DNA from: Opitutia bacterium
Lineage (GTDB): Bacteria > Verrucomicrobiota > Verrucomicrobiia > Opitutales > Opitutaceae
Assembly: GCA_016187925.1 (NCBI GenBank)
Contig: JACPIS010000017.1
Location: 1-64,000, forward strand
Length of the DNA stretch: 64,000 nt
Direction of reading: 5' to 3'
The notes under the pieces are model-generated. The model was not told where the DNA came from, ran no database searches, and saw only the letters and a program-made list of their open reading frames with translations. A program made the position numbers and the translations under genes. This document shows, piece after piece, positions 7,198 to 16,195 of the stretch. Position 1 is the stretch's first letter; every line of letters begins with the position of its first letter.

Positions 7198-10100
7198 TTA
7201 TTGACAGGCTTCGCATGTGCCGCCGTTGCGCATCGCCTCAATGCTGCAGGCGTTTTTCTCGGCTTCGGTGTAGGACCGCTTCGCGGAAGGCGAGGAGCTA
7301 GAGGCTAGAGACGAGAGGGTGGCGGCATCTCTGGTCGCCGTTTCCGCGGTGGTCTCGCCGGTGGCGCCGCGCATTTCCTTCTTCACAGAGACGGTGGCCT
7401 TCTCGATGGTGGAGGCGCCGAGGGTGCGGAGGTAGTACGTGGTCTTGAGGCCGGCGCGCCAGGCGTGGCGGTACATGTGCGAGAGCGTCTTGAGGTCGGG
7501 CGTCTTGAGCCAGAGGTTGACGGACTGCGACTGGTCGATCCACTTCTGCCGGCGGGCGGCGGCGTCGACCACCCACTTGTGGTCGATGTCGAACGCGGTG
7601 AGGTATTTCTCCTTCAGGTCGGCGGGCACGGCCTCGATGTCGCGGAGGTCGCCGTCGTAGTACTTGAGGTTGTCGATCATCTCCTGGTTCCAGAGGCCGC
7701 GGGCCTTGAGGTCCTCGACGAGGAAGGTGTTGATGACGACGAATTCGCCCGAGAGGTTGGATTTGACGTAGAGGTTCTTGTAGTACGGCTCGATGCAGGG
7801 CGAGGTGTTGGTGATGTTCGAGATGGTGGCCGTGGGGGCGATGGCGAGGCAGTTGGAGTTGCGCATGCCGTGCTTGGCGATCTTGGCGCGCAGGGGCTCC
7901 CAGTTCATCTTGCCGCCGCGGGGGACGTCGACGGGCACGCCGCGCTCCTGCTCGAGCAGGTCGAGGGTGTCCTGCGGGAGGAGGCCGCGGTCCCACTTCG
8001 AGCCCTTGTAGCTGGAGTAGGTGCCGCGCTCGGCCGCGAGGTCGCTGCTGGCCTCGTAGGCGTAGTAGGCGATGGCCTCCATGAACTCGTCGTTGAACTC
8101 GACAGCCTCGTGGGAGGCGAAAGCGATGCCCTTCAGGTAAAGGGCGTTGGCGAGGCCCATGATGCCGAGGCCGACGGGGCGGTGGCGGAGATTGGAGCGC
8201 TTGGCGGCCTCGGTGGGGTAGAAGTTGATGTCGATGACGTTGTCGAGCGCGCGGAGAGCGACGGAGATGGTGTCGCGCAGCTTCTCGTGGTCGAGGGAGC
8301 CGTCGGGCTTGAGGTGGGAGTCGAGGATGACGGAGCCGAGGTTGCAGACGGCGGTCTCGTCGTTCGAGGTGTTGAGGGTGATCTCCGTGCAGAGGTTGGA
8401 GGAGTGGATGACGCCGGCGTGGTCCTGCGGGGAGCGGAGGTTGCAGGGGTCCTTGAAGGTGATCCAAGGGTGGCCGGTCTCGAAGAGCATCGAGAGCATC
8501 TTTTTCCAGAGCTCGAGGGCCTCGACCTTGTGGCCCTGGATCTTGCCCTCCTCGGCGAGCTTCTCGTAGTGGGCGTAGCGCTCCTCGAACTTGCGGCCGA
8601 AGGTCTCGTGGAGGTCGGGCGTCTCGTTGGAGCGGAAGAGGGTCCAGGTGCCGCGGGACTCCATGCGCTTCATGAAGAGGTCGGGGATCCAGTTGGCCGT
8701 GTTCATGTCGTGGGTGCGGCGGCGGTCGTCACCCGTGTTGCGGCGGAGCTCGAGGAACTCGAAAATGTCGTTGTGCCAGGTCTCGAGGTAGGCGCAGCCG
8801 GAGCCCTTGCGCTTGCCGCCCTGGTTGACGGCGACGAGCTGGTCGTTGTGGAGCTTGAGGAAGGGGATGACGCCCTGCGACTCGCCGTTGGTGCCGGCGA
8901 TGTGCGCGCCGGTGCCGCGGACGGCGGTCCAGGAGCCGCCGAGGCCGCCGGCCCACTTGGAGAGCTGGGCGTTTTCGGCGATGCCGCGGTACATGATGCC
9001 CTCGAGGCTGTCGTCGACGTAGTAGAGGTAGCAGGACGAGAGCTGGGAGTGGAGCGTGCCGGAGTTGAAGAGGGTGGGCGTGGAGGAGCAGAAGCGGCGG
9101 CTCTTGTAGAGGCCGTAGAGCTTGATGGCCCAGCCCTCGCGGTCGGACTTCTCGTCGAGGAAGAGGCCCATCGAGACGCGCATCCAGAAGAACTGGGGCG
9201 TCTCGAGGCGGCGGGAGCGCTTGCCGGTCTTGTCGATGATGAGGTAGCGGTCGTAAACGGTCTGGACGCCGAGGAAGTCGAGCTCGAGGTCGGCCGTCGG
9301 GTCGATGGCGGCGGCGATGCGGGCGAGATCGTACTCCTTGAGGCGGGGGCTGAGGCGCTTGATGGCGACGCCGTGCTCGACGTACTTGGCGAAGGCCTGC
9401 TGGTGGAACTTCCTGAGGGCGCCCACGCCGTCGCGGACGATGTCCCAGCCGAGGACTTCCTCGTAGATGTAGGTGAGCTGGATGCGGCCGGCGAACTTGG
9501 CGAAGTCGGCGTCCTTCTCGATGAGGGTCTTGGCGTTGAGGACGATGGTGTTGTTGAGGTCGCCCTGCGCGATGTTGTCGAAGGTGGAGCGGCGGAGCTC
9601 GGCCTCGATGATCTCGGGGGTGACGCAGAGCTTCAGGCCGATGGAGGCGAACTCGATGCGCTTCTTGAGGTCGAGGCCGTCCCAGAGGTAGGTGGAGCCG
9701 TCGGCGCGCTGGACGACGATCATGGAGTTCTGGCCCTGCGGGGCGGGGGCGGGGGCGGGCGCGGCGCCGTCGGCGGCCGCCGGGGTGGCGATCTCGGCGG
9801 TGTCGGAGGTGCCGCGGGCGGCGTGGCGGGCGGCGCGGTAGAGGATGTAGTCCTCGGCGACCTTGAAGTGGCCGGACTTCATGAGCTCTTCCTGGACCAT
9901 GTCCTGGACCTCCTCGATGTGGAGGAAGGTCTGCTTGAGGGCGGCGGCGCGGGCGGTGACGGCGCGGGTGATGGCGGTGGCGGGCGTCGGGTCCTTCTTG
10001 AGGGAGAGGAAGGCCTTGCGGACGGCGATCTCGATCTTGGCCTCGTTCCAGGGCACGACCTGGTTGTTGCGGCGGATGAGGCGGACGGTGACGCCGTGGG

Positions 10101-10542
10101 TGTCGCGGTCGACGCTGATCTTCTGGGCGCGCTTGAGCAGGAGGCTCTTGGCGACGTCGTGGGCGTTGTTGTCGACGAGGGTTTTCTCGATGAGCACGTA
10201 AAGGTCGTTGAGGGAGACGCGGAGCGGGCCGCGGCTCAGGGCTTGCTGGGTGAGGTTCGAGGCGACTTCGCGGGTGACGTCGGCGACGAAGCGCTGGTTC
10301 TTGTCGTTGAAGATGTCCTTCTCGCCCTTGGCGAGCATGAGGTTGGCGAGGGACTTGCCGACGGTGTCGGCGACCTCGGCGAGGTCGAAGCGCTCGGCGC
10401 CGTGGGGGCAGAGGACTTCGACTTCGGGGACGGAGACGTCCTCCTTGAGGACGTCGCGCCAGTTGTAGTTGGGTTTCTGGTCCTGGGGAGTGCCGGCGAA
10501 TTTCTTGAGGGCGAGATCCTGGTGCACCGATGAGTTGTTCAT
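7198..10542 (-). CDS. nrdA: Class I ribonucleoside-diphosphate reductase, alpha subunit
   Basis: The 1114-residue protein reduces ribonucleotides to deoxyribonucleotides with NrdB. Two ATP-cone-like domains occupy about residues 40-150 and 150-245, then the RNR N-terminal and barrel domains. Catalytic features are present: Cys in SSCYLYY near 501, NLCTEITLN near 717 with the thiyl Cys, AVCNLG shortly after, and the Tyr-Tyr pair in TYYLRTLG near 1035. The C-terminus ends in CEACQ, the redox-shuttle pair. The extra ATP cone makes it longer than E. coli NrdA (761 residues). It is second in a nrdB-nrdA operon, 82 bp downstream of nrdB. Part of its C-terminal linker is encoded by the polypurine repeat. 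Confidence 0.95.
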   Translation of the reverse strand: MNNSSVHQDLALKKFAGTPQDQKPNYNWRDVLKEDVSVPEVEVLCPHGAERFDLAEVADTVGKSLANLMLAKGEKDIFNDKNQRFVADVTREVASNLTQQALSRGPLRVSLNDLYVLIEKTLVDNNAHDVAKSLLLKRAQKISVDRDTHGVTVRLIRRNNQVVPWNEAKIEIAVRKAFLSLKKDPTPATAITRAVTARAAALKQTFLHIEEVQDMVQEELMKSGHFKVAEDYILYRAARHAARGTSDTAEIATPAAADGAAPAPAPAPQGQNSMIVVQRADGSTYLWDGLDLKKRIEFASIGLKLCVTPEIIEAELRRSTFDNIAQGDLNNTIVLNAKTLIEKDADFAKFAGRIQLTYIYEEVLGWDIVRDGVGALRKFHQQAFAKYVEHGVAIKRLSPRLKEYDLARIAAAIDPTADLELDFLGVQTVYDRYLIIDKTGKRSRRLETPQFFWMRVSMGLFLDEKSDREGWAIKLYGLYKSRRFCSSTPTLFNSGTLHSQLSSCYLYYVDDSLEGIMYRGIAENAQLSKWAGGLGGSWTAVRGTGAHIAGTNGESQGVIPFLKLHNDQLVAVNQGGKRKGSGCAYLETWHNDIFEFLELRRNTGDDRRRTHDMNTANWIPDLFMKRMESRGTWTLFRSNETPDLHETFGRKFEERYAHYEKLAEEGKIQGHKVEALELWKKMLSMLFETGHPWITFKDPCNLRSPQDHAGVIHSSNLCTEITLNTSNDETAVCNLGSVILDSHLKPDGSLDHEKLRDTISVALRALDNVIDINFYPTEAAKRSNLRHRPVGLGIMGLANALYLKGIAFASHEAVEFNDEFMEAIAYYAYEASSDLAAERGTYSSYKGSKWDRGLLPQDTLDLLEQERGVPVDVPRGGKMNWEPLRAKIAKHGMRNSNCLAIAPTATISNITNTSPCIEPYYKNLYVKSNLSGEFVVINTFLVEDLKARGLWNQEMIDNLKYYDGDLRDIEAVPADLKEKYLTAFDIDHKWVVDAAARRQKWIDQSQSVNLWLKTPDLKTLSHMYRHAWRAGLKTTYYLRTLGASTIEKATVSVKKEMRGATGETTAETATRDAATLSSLASSSSPSAKRSYTEAEKNACSIEAMRNGGTCEACQ
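7283..7320. repeat. Polypurine repeat unit inside the nrdA coding sequence
   Basis: The plus strand reads GGAAGGCGAGGAGCTAGAGG followed by CTAGAGACGAGAGGG, matching the purine units at 2545-2600 and 4890-4925. It is in frame and encodes the Ser/Leu/Ala-rich linker (TLSSLASSSSPS) just before the C-terminal CEACQ tail. Confidence 0.55.
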
Positions 10543-10624
10543 GGCGATAAAGCTGATGGCGTGAGTGTGTGTGGGACTAAGAGGGAAAAACGGAGGGAGG
10601 GGGCGGACGACGGCCCGGGGAAAC

Positions 10625-11601
<977 letters not shown>

Positions 11602-11716
11602 GACGGAACTGGGACGGAAGTGTGTGAGGAAAAACAGTCCAGGCCCGTGGTCTTGCGACGGCGAAAGAGCCCTGGCGAACCTAAGTTGCCAAAACTTTCC
11701 CACACGTTGTTGACCA

Positions 11717-11729
11717 CCACAGGATGTGG
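11717..11729. promoter_or_regulatory. Palindrome upstream of nrdB, possible operator
   Basis: CCACAGGATGTGG is a perfect inverted repeat with a 3-bp centre, about 116 bp upstream of the nrdB start, in the only stretch without repeats before the operon. It does not match the NrdR-box consensus as I know it, so the regulator is unknown. Confidence 0.3.
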
Positions 11730-12180
11730 CTGCCCGGAACCTTGGCCACAACTAATGGTATCGGCCGGAGCTCCGTCAATTTTTTAAAGGCAACTTTTGT
11801 GCGACTTTTTTTGTGGACAAACCCCACCCTGTTTTTCGCGTGCCGGATTTTTCGCCCCAAAATTCAAAAGACCGCGTTTCTCCTCTGAAAATGCGGCCGG
11901 CACGGCGCATGCGTGGGTGGAGAAAAATTCTCTTGACCGTTTGCGGAGCGACTCGTGGCCGTTTTCTCAGAGGAGAAAGTCGCGCGTGACGATTCGCACG
12001 ATGTGGCGCGAGTTTGATCGCGCGGTGCGCGACGTTGGGCGCGCACCGCGCCGCAACGATTTCTCGCGGCATGCTGCCGCCGCCGCGATTTCCCGAGTGA
12101 AAACGGCGCACGTCGCGGCGATTTTTCATCGGCGCGGGACGCCCGCGGAGGCGACGGCGCGTCGCGCCGGATGGAAACCC
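11730..12180. other. Gene-free stretch upstream of the nrd operon
   Basis: No convincing gene was found in these 450 bp. Open frames exist on both strands but are Arg/His-rich with no recognisable motif, and they run into the REP cluster. Parts are AT-richer (TTTTTTAAAGGCAACTTTTG) and may hold the nrd promoter. A structured RNA cannot be excluded, but no known one was recognised. Confidence 0.3.
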
Positions 12181-12600
12181 GCGAAGCAGTCGGGGCCTAA
12201 AGCCCCTCCCACAAGCGAGCCGGGTTTCGGCTGTGGTGGATGGACTGCGGGACTGGTGGGCTCAGCTCCTGCTGAGCCGTGGCTCCAGCGAAACGGTGTA
12301 GGGCTCGACCTCGTGTCGAGCCGCGGCCCGATGGAACCCGGGCCCGCCAAAATCTGCGTGCGTGGACGCAGATGTGGGAGGGGCTTCATGCCCCGACGGA
12401 TTAGCGTGCGTATCGTCGCGTCACTGGATTCGCGGCGCCCTCGCCGCGGCTCCAGTGGAGTGAAGCGAAAGTGGGAGCAACTCCATGCCGCTCCGGATGC
12501 CAGGCCGCGAAGCAGTCGGGGCATGAAGCCCGCTCCCACCAACGATCCACGTTTCGGCTGAGCGGGCGATGTCGCGGCGTAAAGCCGCTCCCACCTTTGC
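12181..12600. repeat. Cluster of REP-like palindromes
   Basis: At least seven short palindromes follow each other. Examples are GGGGCCTAAAGCCCCTCCCAC, GGCTCAGCTCCTGCTGAGCC, GGCTCGACCTCGTGTCGAGCC, ATCTGCGT...ACGCAGAT, GTGGGAGGGGCTTCATGCCCC and GCGGCGTAAAGCCGCTCCCAC. Stems differ in sequence but several share the outer word GTGGGAG or its complement. Related single units occur at 47492, 49493, 61865 and 63814. Confidence 0.7.
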
Positions 12601-12635
12601 TTTGAGCGCGCGTTCGGCTGGGCAGAGAAATCACG

Positions 12636-12671
12636 CAAAGAAAAAGGCGCCCTGCCGCGAAGCAGGGCGCC
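12636..12671 (-). terminator. Rho-independent terminator of the TonB receptor gene
   Basis: On the minus strand GGCGCCCTGC pairs perfectly with GCAGGGCGCC around a 6-base loop, followed by TTTTTCTTTG. It lies 34 bp past the stop of the minus-strand receptor gene. Confidence 0.85.
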
Positions 12672-12705
12672 TGGATAAAGCGAGATTGTTTAACTCGGCG
12701 GTTTT

Positions 12706-15700
12706 TTAGAAGAGCACCTTGGCGCCGAGCTGGATGCGCCAACGGGACATGCCGTTGTCGATACCGAAGCCGGAGGGCTGGCTGGTGAAGGTCGGTTTGA
12801 TCCGACCATCCGTGCCGTAGGTGGTGGCGTTCGTGAGCGTGCGGGTGCGGAACACGTCGTTCGAGAGGAACGGCGCGATCTCGGTGTAGCCGAACATATC
12901 CTTGCTGATGAAGGAGCCGAAGTTGATGAAGTCGAAGAACAGCTGCACCTTCGGCTTGAAGCTACCCATCGTTCCGAGGGGGATATCCTGCACGAGTTTG
13001 AGGTCGAGGCGGTTGACCCACGGTTCGATGAAGGAGTTCTTCGGAGCGATGCCACCGGCGTACTTCGACAGGCCGCTGCTCTGGATGAACGCGAAGAAGG
13101 AATCGCGCTGCGCGGAGGTCATGCCGGAGAAGTCGAAGCGAGCATCGTCGATGCCAGAGGGCACGGCTACGGCGTCGTTGAATTGAACGCCATCACTATT
13201 GAGGTCGCCGCCGAAGACCCAGCTGTAGGGGTTGCCGGAGCGGCCTTCGTAGTAGAGCGAGGCGGTGGTCTTCCATTTCTTGATGACCTCGAACTCGCGG
13301 GTGAGGCTGAGCTGAATGCGGTCCTTGATCTCGAAGTCGGCGGTGCCGACCTCGACCGTGTTCTGGTTGAACACCACGTTGCGGTTGAACTGGCCGCCGG
13401 CCGTGGTCTGACCGTTGGATTGCGCTTCGGTGGAGCGACCGCGGGTGTAAGCGAGATTGAAGCCCCACTTGTTCTTCATCGGACGGTCCCACGACAAGCT
13501 GATGTAAGTCGACTGGCCGACGTCGGTATTGCTCACCCGGTAGAGGTTGGTGAAGGCCGAATAGCGGGCATTGGCTTGTGTGGTGGGATTGCCGGCGAAA
13601 CGCTGGCGGCCATCGGCGCCAAGGGTGGTGGGCCTCAGATTCTCGTCGGTCGTGCGCAGCGCGGCGTCGATCTTGCTGTAAACGTATTCGAAGGAGATGG
13701 TCGAGGAGAGGAAGGCCAGCTTGTGATCAAGAGCGAGGTTGGCGCGCCAGGCGGAAGGCAGCTTGAGGCCGTCGTCGTTCCAGTTCACCGCACGGCGCAG
13801 GCTCGGATTGTCGACACCGGTGCCGACGGGGTTGGTCGGATCGAAGTGATCCTTCAGGTAGGCGGTGAAGCTGTTGGGCAACGGGCTGACCGAGTCGGTG
13901 GAGGAACGGCTGAAGGTGCCGACACCCGTATTACCGAAGGAATTCGAGAAGAACACCCAAGGGGCGCGGCCGAGGAAGTGGCCGACGCCACCGCGCAGCT
14001 GCGTAGTGCGTTCGTCGTCAAGCGTGTAGTTGAAGCCGACGCGGGGCGAGAACGTGGTGACCCCGTCGAGCGAGCCGTCGTTGCGGAAGCCGGTGGCGGT
14101 GAGGAATGCCTGGTTGAGCGGCGGGCGGAGACCGCTCTCGGCGAATTCGTAGCGGACGCCGCCGTTGACAGTCAGGCGGGAGTTGACGTCCCACTTGACC
14201 TGACCGAAGACGCCGGTGGTGGCGAACTTCGAGATGTCGGCGACGTTGCGGACCGCGGGATCGTAGTAATTACGGGTGATGCGGACATTGGTGTCGTTCA
14301 GGAAGTCGTTGTAGGTCGGAAAGGCGACCAGGCCGTACGAGCCTTCCCGGAAGAGATTGTAGAAATCAGACTGTTCGCGCTCGGCGCCGAAGGTGAAGAC
14401 GAATTTTTTCCAGAAGTAGTCGCCCACGGCGCTCATCTGCTTGGTATCGACATTGATCACGTTGCCCTGGCGGAAACGCTCGGTACCGACGATGTAGGCG
14501 CCGTTGGTGACGCTGGTGTTGTTGAGCAGGTCAGTGCCGCTGACGCCGAAGACGTAGGTCATCGGGGCGATGGTGTGGACCGGCGTGAGTTGGTCTTGCG
14601 TGGTCGAGGAATACTTCAGCTCGGTCTTGAAATCCGGGGTCCACTGGCTGAAGAGCTGGGCGGCGTAGGACTTCTCGATGCGAGTCTGCTCGTAGAAGTG
14701 GCCGTCCGAGGAAGTAGAGACGCCGCCGTTGATGCCGGCGTTGCTGGAGGAGCTGCCGGCGAAATTGCCGAACTGGGGCACCAGGCCGTCGGTCTTGGAG
14801 TAGCGGACGCTCAGACGGTGGTCGTTGGTGATGTTCCAGTCGATCTTGCCGATGATCTTCTTGTCGTTGGCGGCGTTCGTGGTGGCGCCGGTCACGGGAT
14901 TGCCCCAGTTGATCGTCTTACCGGCGGCGGTGGCATATTGCTGATAGCGGGCAAGGATCGCGCTCTCGAGCGGCGTGGAGAAGCGCGGATCGCGGCCGGC
15001 GCTGGTGCTCTCGAACTTTTCGTAATTCAGGAAGAAGAACAGGCGATCGCGGATAATGGGGCCGCCCAACGTGGCGCCCCAAGTGGAACGATCGAGCTTC
15101 GGGGTGACCTTGGCGCCGGTGAGGGTCTGCTCCCGGCGGTTGGGGCCTTGCAGATACTGGCCGGAGAGATGATCGCCGCGGAAATAGTAATAGGCGGAAC
15201 CGTGGAACTGGTTGGTGCCGCTCTTGGTCACGGCGTTGATCGAGGCGCCGGTGAAGCCGGCGAGGCGCACGTCGTAGGGCGAGATCTGCACCGAGAGCTG
15301 CTCGATGGTGTCGAGCGAAAGAGGATTGAAGAACGAGGCGAGGCCGGTGCCGTTGAGGCCGAACTGGTCGTTGATGCGCGCACCGTCAATCTGGATGGAG
15401 TTGTAGCGGTTGTTCTGGCCCACGGCGGTGAGCTGGGACTCTTCGCGGTCACCAAAGGTCGAACGTAGAGTCACGAGCGGCGAGGCGCTGATCATGTCAG
15501 CGAGCGAGCGCTCGGAGCTGGGCTTGGTCGAAAGGCGCTGGTTGCTCAGCACGCTGCCGGCGCCGGTGGCGCTCGCGTCGAGGGCGTTCTTGTCGGCGCT
15601 AACAACAAATTGCTCAAGCTTCACCACGTCCGAGTTCAGCGTGACATCGAGGGCGATATCGTTGCCCAGCTCGGTCGTAATGTCGCCTTGCGTGCCGGGG

Positions 15701-15978
15701 GCGTAGCCATCGGCTTGGGTGGTGACCGTGTAGGGGCCGCCGACCGGGAGGCCGCGGAAGTTGAACCGGCCTTCCGCGTTGGTGACGGCGCGGAAGCTGG
15801 CGTTGGTGGGCGTGTGGACCGCAGTGACAGTGGCACCGCTGACGGCTTTGCCATCGGTGCCGCGAACAGTGCCGGTCATGCCGGCCGTCACGACTTGCGC
15901 GAACGAATGCGGCGCGAACATGACGGCTACTGCCGCGAGAGCTGCCAGGAGCAGCGACTTGAATAACGATTTATGCAT
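12706..15978 (-). CDS. Oar-like TonB-dependent outer-membrane receptor
   Basis: From the ATG at 15978 the protein has 1090 residues. A signal peptide (SLLLAALAAVAVMFAPHSFAQ) is followed by a carboxypeptidase-regulatory-like beta domain (about 28-115: GTVRGTDGKAVSGATV, GRFNFRGLPVGGPYTV), then a plug (about 130-280, with QLTAVGQNNRYNSIQIDG) and a long barrel ending in the aromatic VLF. This is the Oar/CarboxypepD_reg-OmpA type. It imports an unknown large substrate or exports protein, powered by TonB. It stands alone with its own terminator, and no partner gene shows what the substrate is. Upstream in-frame codons to 16062 are rejected because they precede the signal peptide. Confidence 0.85.
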   Translation of the reverse strand: MHKSLFKSLLLAALAAVAVMFAPHSFAQVVTAGMTGTVRGTDGKAVSGATVTAVHTPTNASFRAVTNAEGRFNFRGLPVGGPYTVTTQADGYAPGTQGDITTELGNDIALDVTLNSDVVKLEQFVVSADKNALDASATGAGSVLSNQRLSTKPSSERSLADMISASPLVTLRSTFGDREESQLTAVGQNNRYNSIQIDGARINDQFGLNGTGLASFFNPLSLDTIEQLSVQISPYDVRLAGFTGASINAVTKSGTNQFHGSAYYYFRGDHLSGQYLQGPNRREQTLTGAKVTPKLDRSTWGATLGGPIIRDRLFFFLNYEKFESTSAGRDPRFSTPLESAILARYQQYATAAGKTINWGNPVTGATTNAANDKKIIGKIDWNITNDHRLSVRYSKTDGLVPQFGNFAGSSSSNAGINGGVSTSSDGHFYEQTRIEKSYAAQLFSQWTPDFKTELKYSSTTQDQLTPVHTIAPMTYVFGVSGTDLLNNTSVTNGAYIVGTERFRQGNVINVDTKQMSAVGDYFWKKFVFTFGAEREQSDFYNLFREGSYGLVAFPTYNDFLNDTNVRITRNYYDPAVRNVADISKFATTGVFGQVKWDVNSRLTVNGGVRYEFAESGLRPPLNQAFLTATGFRNDGSLDGVTTFSPRVGFNYTLDDERTTQLRGGVGHFLGRAPWVFFSNSFGNTGVGTFSRSSTDSVSPLPNSFTAYLKDHFDPTNPVGTGVDNPSLRRAVNWNDDGLKLPSAWRANLALDHKLAFLSSTISFEYVYSKIDAALRTTDENLRPTTLGADGRQRFAGNPTTQANARYSAFTNLYRVSNTDVGQSTYISLSWDRPMKNKWGFNLAYTRGRSTEAQSNGQTTAGGQFNRNVVFNQNTVEVGTADFEIKDRIQLSLTREFEVIKKWKTTASLYYEGRSGNPYSWVFGGDLNSDGVQFNDAVAVPSGIDDARFDFSGMTSAQRDSFFAFIQSSGLSKYAGGIAPKNSFIEPWVNRLDLKLVQDIPLGTMGSFKPKVQLFFDFINFGSFISKDMFGYTEIAPFLSNDVFRTRTLTNATTYGTDGRIKPTFTSQPSGFGIDNGMSRWRIQLGAKVLF

Positions 15979-16195
15979 GGTGCAGATGCAGTTGTTGTGT
16001 AGGTATAAATTCGCAGGAGGCCTGCGGATTTTTGGGATGGGGTAGCGAACGCGCGCTCCCAACCTGAGTCAAGCCGCAAGCAGGCCCGGTTTCACTCGGG
16101 GAAGCGGCTTTAAACCAAATGAAACCTTCCCGTAACCGGAGCGTAACCGTGCGTCGGGAAAATTTTGATTCCCTCGGCGCGAATTGGCGTTCTGC

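Noticed and set aside
7465-10533. 1022-codon plus-strand open frame opposite nrdA
   Set aside because: It is a Gly/Val/Asp/Glu-rich shadow of a GC-rich gene; nrdA motifs on the minus strand are unambiguous.
11717-11729. NrdR box
   Set aside because: A palindrome is present but it does not fit the NrdR consensus and only one is seen instead of the usual tandem pair.
11797-12561. 254-codon frame upstream of the nrd operon
   Set aside because: It runs through the REP cluster, lacks a start context and is Arg/Pro-rich.
13183-15468. 761-codon plus-strand frame opposite the Oar-like receptor
   Set aside because: Low-complexity antisense frame with no motifs; the receptor has signal peptide, plug and barrel on the other strand.
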